This document shows, piece after piece, positions 40,573-50,290 of a stretch of DNA of 64,000 bases. Under the pieces are notes generated by a model, which saw nothing but the letters and a program-made list of their open reading frames with translations, searched no databases and was not told where the DNA came from. Source of the stretch: an uncultured Pelagibacteraceae bacterium (GTDB lineage: Bacteria; Pseudomonadota; Alphaproteobacteria; Pelagibacterales; Pelagibacteraceae); contig CACLZL010000007.1 in the NCBI GenBank assembly GCA_902611405.1, positions 1 through 64,000 on the forward strand, written 5' to 3'. The translations under genes were made by a program, and so were the position numbers. Each line of letters begins with the position of its first letter. Position 1 is the stretch's first letter.

Positions 40573-41577
40573 ATGAAAAAAATAATCACATCTCTATCAA
40601 GTGCTTTACTGATTTTATTTGCGTCGTTGTCTATGACAACAGTTGCTAAATCAGCTGAGTTCTTTACGATAGGAACAGGCGGACCTACAGGAGTATATTT
40701 CCAAACAGGAAACGCTATATGTAAAATGCTTCACAAGTCAGCAATCAGTGCTGAACACGGTAGAAAAAAAGGTACAGCCAAAGCTTATAGATGTACAGCT
40801 CCATCAACTGGCGGATCTAACTACAATATTGGTCAGATAGCAGCTGGAGAATTCCAATTTGGAGTAGCACAATCAGACTGGCAGTATCATGCTGTTAATG
40901 GATCTAGTAAATGGGAAGGAAAACAATTTAGCAATTTAAGAGCAGTGTTTTCAGTTCACAATGAGCCTTTTCAAATTTGGGCTAGAAAAAAAGCAAAAAT
41001 TAAAGATTTTGCTGGATTAAAAGGAAAAGTAGTAAATATTGGTAATCCTGGTTCAGGTCAACGAGGAACTATGGAAGAACTGATGAAAGCAATGGGTGTT
41101 GATAATAGTTTCTTTAAATCAACAACTGAACTTACTTCTTCTGAACAAGTTAAAGCGCTATGTGACGGAAAGATAGATGCATTTGGTTATTCTGTTGGAT
41201 TTCCAAATGGTGCTATGGAACAGGCAGCAACTTGTGCAGCTAAAGCATCTCCGATTAATTTAACAGGTTCTGAAGTTCAAGGTCTAATTGATGGTGCTGA
41301 CTATTATGCTCAGGCAATAATACCTAAAGGAACTTACACAGGTCAGAAAAAAGATGCCACAACTTTTGGTGTAAAAGCTACTGTTGTTACTTCTGCTGAT
41401 GTTTCCGAAGAGCTTGTTTATTTAGTTACAAAAGCTGTAATGGAAAATTTTGATGATTTCAAAAAACAACATCCAGCATTTGGTTTCTTGGAAAAGAAAA
41501 ACATGATTAAAGATGGTTTATCTGCTCCATTACATCCAGGAGCAATAAAATATTATAAAGAAGCTGGGTTAATGTAA
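40573..41577 (+). CDS. TAXI-family TRAP transporter solute-binding protein
   Basis: Signal peptide; FFTIGTGGPTGVYFQTGNAICKML, GNPGSGQRGTMEELM. Confidence 0.93.
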   Translation: MKKIITSLSSALLILFASLSMTTVAKSAEFFTIGTGGPTGVYFQTGNAICKMLHKSAISAEHGRKKGTAKAYRCTAPSTGGSNYNIGQIAAGEFQFGVAQSDWQYHAVNGSSKWEGKQFSNLRAVFSVHNEPFQIWARKKAKIKDFAGLKGKVVNIGNPGSGQRGTMEELMKAMGVDNSFFKSTTELTSSEQVKALCDGKIDAFGYSVGFPNGAMEQAATCAAKASPINLTGSEVQGLIDGADYYAQAIIPKGTYTGQKKDATTFGVKATVVTSADVSEELVYLVTKAVMENFDDFKKQHPAFGFLEKKNMIKDGLSAPLHPGAIKYYKEAGLM

Positions 41578-41594
41578 TCCAATTTTTATTAATT

Positions 41595-41630
41595 AAAAAG
41601 GCCTGGTAATTTTTACCGGGCCTTTTTTTT
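41595..41630 (+). terminator. Intercistronic terminator between TAXI receptor and TRAP permease
   Basis: AAAGGCCTGGTAA-TTT-TTACCGGGCCTTTTTTTT hairpin with T-tract. Confidence 0.85.
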
Positions 41631-41648
41631 ATGGTATGAATAATTTTA

Positions 41649-43970
41649 ATGAGCGACTCAATCAGCAATAAAATTAAAAACAAAATAAGCGAAGACTTAT
41701 CTCCAACTAGAAATATTACTGGTTTTCATCTGAAAATTGTTTCAGCAATAGCAATTATTTGGTCATTATTTCAACTTTGGTACGCTTCACCATTTCCATT
41801 TATGTTAAATATTGGAATGTTCAAGGGGTTGCCGGCAAGAGCAATTCATTTAGGTTTTGCTTTAACTTTAGCTTTTTTAATTTATCCAATTTCTAAAGGT
41901 AAGAAAATTTCATTTTTTGATGTTTTGATCAGCTTTATAGGGGCAATATCTTGCCTCTATATTTATTTTTTTTATGATCAGTTGGTTGAAAGAGGAGGTG
42001 TACTTTTAAATCTTAGAATAACAGAAACATTTATTTTTCCATTAGAGTTGATTTTAGGAGGATGCGGAATTTTGATACTTTTAGAAGCCACTAGAAGAGC
42101 AATTGGCTTACCTTTGGTAATTATTGCTAGTTGTTTTTTATTGTTTTCATATTTTGGAAGATATGCACCAGAAATAATTTCACATGGTGGTTTATCTTTA
42201 AATAGACTTGTAGGTTTTCAGTGGCTGGATCAAGAAGCAATTTTTGGAATTCCGATTGGGGTATCAGTAGATTTTATTTTCTTATTTGTTTTATTTGGCG
42301 CTTTGCTTGAAACAGCTGGTGGTGGAAAATATTTTTTAGATCTTGCTTTTGCAATGGTTGGAAAAATGCGTGGAGGACCGGCAAAGGCAGCAATATTAGG
42401 TTCAGGTATGACTGGATTAATTTCAGGATCTTCAATTGCAAACACAGTTACTACTGGAACATTTACAATTCCGATTATGAAAAAAACTGGTTTTTCAAAA
42501 GAAAAAGCTGGCGCTATTGAGGTGTCCTCCTCTGTAAACGGTCAGATTATGCCACCTGTTATGGGAGCTGCAGCATTTGTGATGGCAAGTTTTATTGGTG
42601 TTACTTACTTTGAGATAGTTAAACATGCTTTTTTGCCAGCAATTATTTCTTATATAGCATTATTTTATATTTCACATTTAGAAGCTTTAAAATTGAACCT
42701 TAAGGGAATGGATGATGCAGATGTACCCCATTTAAAAAAAACTTTTTTATCTGGGATACATTTTTTAATACCAATTTTTGTTTTAATTTATACTTTGGTT
42801 TACTTGAGATTTACAGCTTCATACTCAATTTTTTACGCAACAATTACTTTGGTTTTAGTAAATCTAATTAATTTGTTAGTTAAAAATGATATTAAAAAGG
42901 ATGCTCTTAAAGAATGGTTTAATAAAACAATAGTTGGTTTTGAAAAAGGTGCTCTAAATATGGTTGCTGTTGGAATAGCAATCGCAACTGCTGGAATTAT
43001 TGTGGGTGCAGTTGGATCTACTGGTTTAAGTACTAATTTAATAATAGTTATAGAATCTATAGCTAAAGACAACGTTACTATTTTATTGTTTTTAACAATC
43101 ATTCTATGTTTACTTTTAGGAATGGGTTTACCAACAACTGCAAATTATGTTGTGGTTGCATCTTTAATGGCAACTGTTCTAGTAGATGTTGGAAATGCCT
43201 CAGGTTTTATTTTTCCTTTGATTGCAGTTCATCTATTCGTCTTTTATTTTGGTTTAATGGCTGATGTAACGCCACCTGTCGGACTTGCATCTTATGCTGC
43301 TGCAGGAATATCAGGTGGAGATCCTTTAAGAACAGGAGTGCAAGCTTTTTGGTATAGTTTAAGAACAGGAATTTTGCCGATTGTATTTCTATTTAACCAT
43401 GAACTTTTACTCATTGGTATTGAAAATATTTGGCATGGATTGATTGTAATTGTTACTTCTTTAATTGGGATTTTAGTTTTTACTTCAGCCACTCAAGGGT
43501 GGTTTGTAAATAGACTTAAATGGTATGAAATAATTATTTTTTTAGTTATTTCTATTTCTTTGTTGTCACCTGATTTTGTTTTAAATAAATTTTATCCAAA
43601 ATATAATTATGAAGATATTACTAAAATTAATTCAATAAAGTTAGACTCAACAAAAGAAATTCAAATTAAAATAACAAGGCCTAGTTTATATGGAGAAAGA
43701 TATAAGTTATTTGTGATATCAAAAAATACTTTTGAGGATAAATTTACTTTAGAGAACTTTGGAATTACATTAATGAAACAAGATGATAAAATTGTTGTTG
43801 ATAATTTGAAATGGAATGGAGAAGCAAAAAAAAGCGGTTTTGAAATGGGAGACTATATAAGTGAATTTAAAATTGAAAATTCAGATAGACCATCAAAAAA
43901 TATTGTTTATCCTATAGCAATATTATTGTTAGTAGTATTTGGTTACTTTAATTTAAAAAGAAAAGAGTAA
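41649..43970 (+). CDS. TRAP transporter fused permease with C-terminal DUF3394/PDZ-like domain
   Basis: MTGLISGSSIANTVTTGTFTIPIMKKTGF, GMGLPTTANYVVVASL, DVTPPVGLASYAAAGISG; C-term WNGEAKKSGFEMGDYISEF. Confidence 0.93.
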   Translation: MSDSISNKIKNKISEDLSPTRNITGFHLKIVSAIAIIWSLFQLWYASPFPFMLNIGMFKGLPARAIHLGFALTLAFLIYPISKGKKISFFDVLISFIGAISCLYIYFFYDQLVERGGVLLNLRITETFIFPLELILGGCGILILLEATRRAIGLPLVIIASCFLLFSYFGRYAPEIISHGGLSLNRLVGFQWLDQEAIFGIPIGVSVDFIFLFVLFGALLETAGGGKYFLDLAFAMVGKMRGGPAKAAILGSGMTGLISGSSIANTVTTGTFTIPIMKKTGFSKEKAGAIEVSSSVNGQIMPPVMGAAAFVMASFIGVTYFEIVKHAFLPAIISYIALFYISHLEALKLNLKGMDDADVPHLKKTFLSGIHFLIPIFVLIYTLVYLRFTASYSIFYATITLVLVNLINLLVKNDIKKDALKEWFNKTIVGFEKGALNMVAVGIAIATAGIIVGAVGSTGLSTNLIIVIESIAKDNVTILLFLTIILCLLLGMGLPTTANYVVVASLMATVLVDVGNASGFIFPLIAVHLFVFYFGLMADVTPPVGLASYAAAGISGGDPLRTGVQAFWYSLRTGILPIVFLFNHELLLIGIENIWHGLIVIVTSLIGILVFTSATQGWFVNRLKWYEIIIFLVISISLLSPDFVLNKFYPKYNYEDITKINSIKLDSTKEIQIKITRPSLYGERYKLFVISKNTFEDKFTLENFGITLMKQDDKIVVDNLKWNGEAKKSGFEMGDYISEFKIENSDRPSKNIVYPIAILLLVVFGYFNLKRKE

Positions 43971-43972
43971 AA

Positions 43973-44398
43973 TTATCCACCTGGTCCTAAATTAGAAGGC
44001 TTTATTTTAATAATTTTCCATACTCCAGATGCAGAGGTAATTATTTTATCATTACACTTTAGCTCGCAAAATAAGAAGACAAGAGTATTTGTTTTTTTTA
44101 AAATTTTTGTATGTCCAACAATCTCATCCCCAACTTTTGAAGCGCCTATAAATTTTATATCTAAAGAGATAGTTACACATGGAGCATTTCCTGCAGCTCT
44201 ATGTGCGGCTGTTCCTGCTCCTGCATCTATTAATGCAGATAAATAGCCTCCGTGAGTTATTCCTGCAGAATTTAAATGATTTTCACTAATCATAGATTTA
44301 AATTCGTATTCAGTTTCTGAAATAGACCTAAAAAAAACACCCCCATTGTGTTTCATAAATCCAGGTTTAATACTTATTTGCTCAAATTCTTTGTTCAT
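43973..44398 (-). CDS. PaaI-like hotdog thioesterase
   Basis: NSAGITHGGYLSALIDAGAGTAAHR, VTISLDIKFIGASKVGDEIVGHTKIL. Confidence 0.85.
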   Translation of the reverse strand: MNKEFEQISIKPGFMKHNGGVFFRSISETEYEFKSMISENHLNSAGITHGGYLSALIDAGAGTAAHRAAGNAPCVTISLDIKFIGASKVGDEIVGHTKILKKTNTLVFLFCELKCNDKIITSASGVWKIIKIKPSNLGPGG

Positions 44399-44517
44399 AA
44401 TTTTTTATAATATAAAAGTTAAAATTAATAAAATAATAAAAATAATTATAAAAAAATATATTACTGATTTTTGTAAAGATGCTTTTAAAAGCCAATTAAA
44501 CATTTCTAATTTCTTTT

Positions 44518-44594
44518 TGGTGGACCGCCCAGAACTCGAATCTGGAATCTCCCGGTTCGTAGCCGAGCGCCTTATCCAATTTGGCCAGCGGTCC
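44518..44594 (-). tRNA. tRNA-Arg(ACG), CCA encoded
   Basis: Reverse complement GGACCGC...GCGGTCCACCA; anticodon loop CTACGAA; T-loop ATTCGAGT. Confidence 0.95.
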
Positions 44595-44667
44595 ATTTAA
44601 ATAATATATTCCATATATCAAAGTTTTTGATGTAATTTAACTTATAAAATATTATGTTAATTACTTT

Positions 44668-45854
44668 ATGAACAAAAACTCCACCGATGTTGTAATTACT
44701 TCAGCATTAAGAACCCCAATTGGAGGATACAAAGGCTCGTTAAAAAATCTTAGTGCATCAAAATTAGGTTCAATAGTAATTAAAGAAGTAATTTATAAAT
44801 CAAAATTAAATATACAGGAGATCGATGAAGTGATTATGGGGCACGTTTTGACTTCTGGACTTGGTCAAAACCCTGCTCGACAAGCTTCAATTGGTGCCGG
44901 AGTACCGGTTTCAAAACCTGCTTACATTGTTAATCAAGTCTGTGGATCTGGATTAAGATCTGTTGTTTCAGGATATCAATCAATTAGTTTAGGAGAAAAT
45001 AAAATTGTCATTGCAGGTGGTCAAGAAAATATGTCTAGAGCAAATCATGCAATTTTTTATAGAGAAGATAAAAAATTTTCTGAAAAAAAATTGGTTGATA
45101 CAATGATAAATGATGGTCTTTTAGACTCATTTAATGATTATCACATGGGTGTTACTGCTGAGAATGTTGCAGAGAAGTATAAAATTTCAAGAGAAGAACA
45201 AGATAATTTTTCTCTAAATTCTCAAAAAAAAACAGAAAAAGCTTACAGTAAAAATAAATTTAAAGATGAGTTGATTAAATTACAAATTGAAGATGGTGAT
45301 AAAAATTTATCTTTGAAAAAGATGAACACCCTAGAAATAATTTAAGTATTGATGATTTAAAAAAATTAAAAACAGTTTTTAAAGAAAATGGAACTGTAAC
45401 ACCTGGTAATTCTTCAGGAATAAATGATGGTGCAGCTGCTTTAGTGTTAATGTCTAGAGAGCAAGCAGAAAAAAAATCGTTAGAATCATTAGTTAAAATT
45501 GTATCGTGGGCTACTTGCGGGGTTGATCCTTCATTAATGGGACTTGGACCAATACCTTCAATTCAAAAGGCTTTATCTAAAGCGAATTGGAAAATGGATG
45601 AAGTAGACTTATTTGAAATTAATGAAGCCTTCGCAGCACAAAGTATTGCAGTAATTAAAGAATTAAAAATACCCGAGCAAAAAGTTAACGTTAATGGAGG
45701 TGCAATTGCTTTAGGTCATCCGATTGGTGCTTCTGGATCGAGAATTTTGGTTACCCTTATTCATGAAATGATTAAGCAAGATAAAAGAAAAGGTTGTGCG
45801 GCACTCTGCATAGGTGGTGGCATGGGAATAGCTATGTGTATTGAGAGAAGCTAA
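44668..45854 (+). pseudogene. Acetyl-CoA acetyltransferase (thiolase) with a single-base frameshift near 45312; true pseudogene or assembly error
   Basis: Two ORFs (44668..45345 and 45444..45854) form one thiolase: VNQVCGSGLRSV ... NEAFAAQSIAVIKEL ... GGAIALGHPIGASGSRILVTL; adding 1 nt gives 1188 nt in frame. Confidence 0.88.
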
Positions 45855-45983
45855 AAAGCTTAAATTTCATTTATTTTTTTATTTTTTGTACAATAAAAAT
45901 AAAAGATTAACGAAAAAAACCTTATTAATGTGATAAAATAAAATTCAATAATGTTTTTTTGGGTATATAAAACGTGTTAAATA

Positions 45984-48900
45984 ATGAGCGAAAAATTACT
46001 TGTTCCTGACATTGGTGACTTTGAAAATGTTGAGGTTATAGAAATACTTGTAAAACCTGGTGATCAAATTAAAGAAAATGATCCAATAGTTACAATTGAA
46101 AGTGATAAATCAAGTGTTGAAATTCCCTCTACTGTTTCTGGAAAAGTAGATAATCTAGCAGTTAAAGTTGGTGATAAAGTTTCTAAGGGAGATTTATTGC
46201 TCAATCTTACATCATCATCAAAAACATCATCAGAAAGCACACTTCCAAAAGATACAGAAAATATAATTAAACAAGCTGAAGAAGCAATGGCTGAAAAAAA
46301 AGAGGAAAAAAAAATTATTAGAGAACCAGTAGTAGAAAAAAAACAATCTTCAATTCAAGTTGTTAATGGTTCTGATATCGATCCACTTGAAACTCAAGAT
46401 TGGTTGGAATCTTTATCTGCGGTAATTTCCAAAGATGGAAATCACAGAGCTCATTTTTTAATAAAAGAATTAATTAATAAAGCCTATCGTGAAGGGGCAA
46501 ATATTCCCTATACTCAAAATACACCATACATTAATACAATACCTCCTGAGGCTGAAGTAAAGTCTAGTGGTGATCAAAATATTGAAAGAAGAATTAGATC
46601 GTTAATTAGATGGAATGCAGCCGCGATGGTGGTACGTGCAAATAAAAAATATCCTGAGCTTGGTGGACACATTGGTACATTCGCTTCTGCTGCAACATTA
46701 TATGATGTTGGGATGAATCATTTTTGGAGAGCGAAAAATAACAAATTTGGTGGAGATTTAATTTATTTTCAAGGACATAGTGCTCCAGGAATGTATGCAA
46801 GGGCATTCTTAGAAGGCAGATTAAATGAAAAACAACTAGATAGTTTTAGACAAGAGGTAAAGCCTGGAGGTCTATCTTCATATCCACACCCTTGGTTAAT
46901 GCCAAAATTTTGGCAGTTCCCCACAGTATCTATGGGGTTAGGTCCTATGCTTGCTATATATCAAGCTAGGTACATGAAATATTTAATCAACAGAGGTTTG
47001 ATTAAAGATGAAGGAAGAAAAGTGTGGGCTTTTTTAGGTGATGGAGAAATGGATGAGCCAGAGTCAATGGGAGCAATTGGATTAGCTGCAAGAGAAAATT
47101 TAGATAATTTAATATTTGTAATAAACTGTAATCTTCAAAGATTAGATGGTCCAGTAAGGGGTAATGGAAAAATTATTCAAGAGCTTGAGGGAAGTTTCAG
47201 AGGATCGGGATGGAATGTAATCAAAGTTATTTGGGGATCATATTGGGATTCATTAATTGCAAATGATAAATCTGGTCATTTAATTAAAGCTATGAATGAG
47301 ACAGTCGATGGTGAATATCAGGCAATGAAAGCTAGAAATGGTGCATACGTGAGGGAAAAATTTTTTGGAAAATACCCTGAAACGCTAGAATTGGTATCAA
47401 GCATGTCAGATACAGATATTTGGAGACTTAATAGAGGTGGTCACGATCCTCACAAAGTTTTTGCTGCATATGATAAAGCGACCAAACATAAGGGAAGCCC
47501 AACAGTGATAATTGCAAAAACTATTAAAGGTTATGGAATGGGAAAATCAGGAGAAAGTGTAAATACTACTCATCAAACTAAAAAATTAGGTGTTGATGAC
47601 TTGATGTACTATAGAGATCGATTTGATGTTCCCTTAACAGATGAACAGGTGAGAAATATTGAATATTTTAGGCCTGACGAAAAATCTCCAGAAATAAAAT
47701 ACTTAAAAGAAAAAAGAATTAAATTAGGTGGATATTTACCTGAACGTTCGACTTTCGCTAAACCAATCAAAGCACCTTCAAAAGATATTTTTGATTTTAT
47801 GAAAGTATCAACAGGTGAAAAAGAAATGTCTACTACTATGGCACTTGTGAGAATGTTAACAAATTTATTAAGGGATAAAAATATATCTCCTAGACTGGTT
47901 CCTATTATTCCTGACGAAGCAAGAACGTTTGGCATGGAAGGATTTTTTCAAAAAATAGGGATTTATGCGCATGAAGGACAAAAATATGAACCTGAGGATG
48001 CAGCTCAATTAAGTTCTTATAGAGAAGATAAAAGTGGTCAAGTTTTAGAGGAAGGTATCAATGAAGCAGGTGCTATGTCTTCATGGATTGCAGCTGCCAC
48101 TGCATATACTAATCATGATATTGAAATGATCCCAATTTATATTTTTTATTCAATGTTTGGTTTCCAAAGGGTAGGAGATCTAGCTTGGGCAGCCGGTGAT
48201 AGTCAAGCTAGAGGATTTTTAGTGGGTGCAACAGCTGGAAGAACAACATTAGCTGGAGAAGGTTTACAACACCAGGATGGGCACAGTCATTTAATTGCAT
48301 CAACTATTCCAAATTGTGTAACTTATGATCCTACATTTCATTATGAATTAGCAGTTATTTTTCGAGAAGGTCTTAGAAGAATGCATGAGAAAAATGAGAA
48401 TGTTTTTTATTACATTACAACAATGAATGAAAACTATTCACATCCAGAAATGCCAAAAGATAAAAATTGTGAGGAAGGCATTTTAAAGGGCATGTATAAA
48501 ATAAAAGAATTTAACAAATACAAAAAAACTAAAATCCAACTTTTAGGATCAGGAACAATCTTAAGGGAAATGATGTCTGCTGCAGAGATTTTACAAAATG
48601 ATTATCAAATTGATAGTGAGATATGGAGTGTAACAAGTTTTAATGAATTAAGAAAAGATGGAATGGAGATAGAAAGATATAACCTTTTGAACCCAGAAAA
48701 AGAACCTAAAAAATCTTATGTTGAACAATGCTTAGGTAAAACTGAGGGCCCAATAATGGCTGCATCTGATTATATGAGAATGAATTCAGATCAAATCAGA
48801 CCTTATACTAATAAAAGCTTTTATTCATTAGGAGCAGATGGTTTTGGAAGAAGTGATACAAGAAAAAATTTAAGAAAATTTTTTGAGGTAGATAAAGAAC

Positions 48901-49022
48901 ATTTGGTTGCTTACGGTTTAAGTATTTTAGCAAAAGAACAGCTAATTACTTCCAAACATGCAAAAGATGCAATGAAGAAGTACAATATTGATACTAACAA
49001 ACCAATGCCAACAAAATTATAA
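45984..49022 (+). CDS. aceE: Pyruvate dehydrogenase E1 (homodimeric type) with fused N-terminal lipoyl domain
   Basis: N-term lipoyl domain with ESDKSSVEIP; E1 body RRIRSLIRWNAAAMVVRANKK, AFLGDGEMDEPES, GLQHQDGHSHL. Confidence 0.95.
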   Translation: MSEKLLVPDIGDFENVEVIEILVKPGDQIKENDPIVTIESDKSSVEIPSTVSGKVDNLAVKVGDKVSKGDLLLNLTSSSKTSSESTLPKDTENIIKQAEEAMAEKKEEKKIIREPVVEKKQSSIQVVNGSDIDPLETQDWLESLSAVISKDGNHRAHFLIKELINKAYREGANIPYTQNTPYINTIPPEAEVKSSGDQNIERRIRSLIRWNAAAMVVRANKKYPELGGHIGTFASAATLYDVGMNHFWRAKNNKFGGDLIYFQGHSAPGMYARAFLEGRLNEKQLDSFRQEVKPGGLSSYPHPWLMPKFWQFPTVSMGLGPMLAIYQARYMKYLINRGLIKDEGRKVWAFLGDGEMDEPESMGAIGLAARENLDNLIFVINCNLQRLDGPVRGNGKIIQELEGSFRGSGWNVIKVIWGSYWDSLIANDKSGHLIKAMNETVDGEYQAMKARNGAYVREKFFGKYPETLELVSSMSDTDIWRLNRGGHDPHKVFAAYDKATKHKGSPTVIIAKTIKGYGMGKSGESVNTTHQTKKLGVDDLMYYRDRFDVPLTDEQVRNIEYFRPDEKSPEIKYLKEKRIKLGGYLPERSTFAKPIKAPSKDIFDFMKVSTGEKEMSTTMALVRMLTNLLRDKNISPRLVPIIPDEARTFGMEGFFQKIGIYAHEGQKYEPEDAAQLSSYREDKSGQVLEEGINEAGAMSSWIAAATAYTNHDIEMIPIYIFYSMFGFQRVGDLAWAAGDSQARGFLVGATAGRTTLAGEGLQHQDGHSHLIASTIPNCVTYDPTFHYELAVIFREGLRRMHEKNENVFYYITTMNENYSHPEMPKDKNCEEGILKGMYKIKEFNKYKKTKIQLLGSGTILREMMSAAEILQNDYQIDSEIWSVTSFNELRKDGMEIERYNLLNPEKEPKKSYVEQCLGKTEGPIMAASDYMRMNSDQIRPYTNKSFYSLGADGFGRSDTRKNLRKFFEVDKEHLVAYGLSILAKEQLITSKHAKDAMKKYNIDTNKPMPTKL

Positions 49023-50284
49023 TGACAGAAACTGAAATTAAAGTACCTAATATTGGAGATTTTAAAGATGTTGAGGTTATTGAGGTATTAGTTGCTGAAG
49101 GTCAATCAATTAAAAAAAATGATGCCCTAATAACAATTGAAAGTGATAAATCTAGTGTAGAAATACCATCAAATTTAGAGGGTAAAATTAAAAATTTAAA
49201 AATAAAGGTAGGAGACAAAGTTTCTGAGGGCGACTTAATTTTAACTATAGAAAGTACTTCAGAAGTTAAAAAGGAAGACGTTAAAGAAAAATTAGAAGGT
49301 GAAAAAGAGTTTAAAAAAGTTGAAGTAACAAAACCTGAAATCCAACAAAAAACTTATTATAAAAATAATATTTCAGATATTGCATCTGCAAGTCCAAAAG
49401 CCAGAAAATTTGCTAGAGAACTTGGCGTAAATATAAATCAAGTAGCTGGAAGTCAGAGAGATGGCAGAGTTGTTGAAGATGATATTAAAAAATTTGTCTC
49501 CATTAATTCAAAAAACGATTTTGTAGCAAAAGATAGTAAACCAGATAAAATTAAAAATGAATTTGAACATTCTGATTTTGGTGAAATAGAAATTAAAGAT
49601 ATACCGAGAGTTAAAAAATTATCATCAAAATATCTTACAAATTCATGGACAACAATCCCTCATGTTACAAATCATGATGAAGCTGATATTACAGAGATGG
49701 AAAGTTTTAGAAGTTCTTTAACAGATATATATACTGGAGAAAAAATTAAAATTACACCTCTAGCATTTATAATTAAAGCTTTAGTTGCATCTCTAAAGAA
49801 ATTTCCTAGTTTTAATTCCTCTATTGACGAAATTGAGACTGGAAAAATGACTATAAAAAAATATTACCATATTGGGATAGCGGTTGATACACCAAATGGA
49901 TTAATGGTTCCAAAAATAAGGGATGCAAATAACAAAAAAATTTCTCTAATAAGCAAAGAATTAAAAGAAGTAAGTGAACTTTGTAGAAATTTAAAAATTG
50001 ATAAAAAAGAACTATTCGGTGGCTCAATGACGATTACGAGTTTAGGTGGTATAGGAGGTTCATTTTTTACTCCTATAATTAATTATCCTGAAGTGGCTAT
50101 ATTAGGAGTAGGTAGATCTGAAAAAAAACAAATTTTTATTAACGGGAAGTTTCAAACTAGAACTATGCTACCAATTTCCTTATCTTATGATCATAGAATT
50201 ATTGATGGAGCTGAAGCGGCTAGGTTTAACAATGATTTAAAAGAAAATTTAGGCAAAAATTTTGCTTATAAACTGGCTGTTTAA
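49022..50284 (+). CDS. aceF: Dihydrolipoamide acetyltransferase (E2 of PDH)
   Basis: Lipoyl domain, E3-binding domain ASPKARKFARELGVNINQV, catalytic LSYDHRIIDGAEAARF. Confidence 0.95.
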   Translation: MTETEIKVPNIGDFKDVEVIEVLVAEGQSIKKNDALITIESDKSSVEIPSNLEGKIKNLKIKVGDKVSEGDLILTIESTSEVKKEDVKEKLEGEKEFKKVEVTKPEIQQKTYYKNNISDIASASPKARKFARELGVNINQVAGSQRDGRVVEDDIKKFVSINSKNDFVAKDSKPDKIKNEFEHSDFGEIEIKDIPRVKKLSSKYLTNSWTTIPHVTNHDEADITEMESFRSSLTDIYTGEKIKITPLAFIIKALVASLKKFPSFNSSIDEIETGKMTIKKYYHIGIAVDTPNGLMVPKIRDANNKKISLISKELKEVSELCRNLKIDKKELFGGSMTITSLGGIGGSFFTPIINYPEVAILGVGRSEKKQIFINGKFQTRTMLPISLSYDHRIIDGAEAARFNNDLKENLGKNFAYKLAV

Positions 50285-50290
50285 ATTAAA

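Noticed and set aside
44346-44600. 84-aa + strand ORF and 63-aa minus ORF covering the tRNA-Arg
   Set aside because: Both run through a clear tRNA gene; only the downstream small hydrophobic part of the minus ORF was kept as a low-confidence observation
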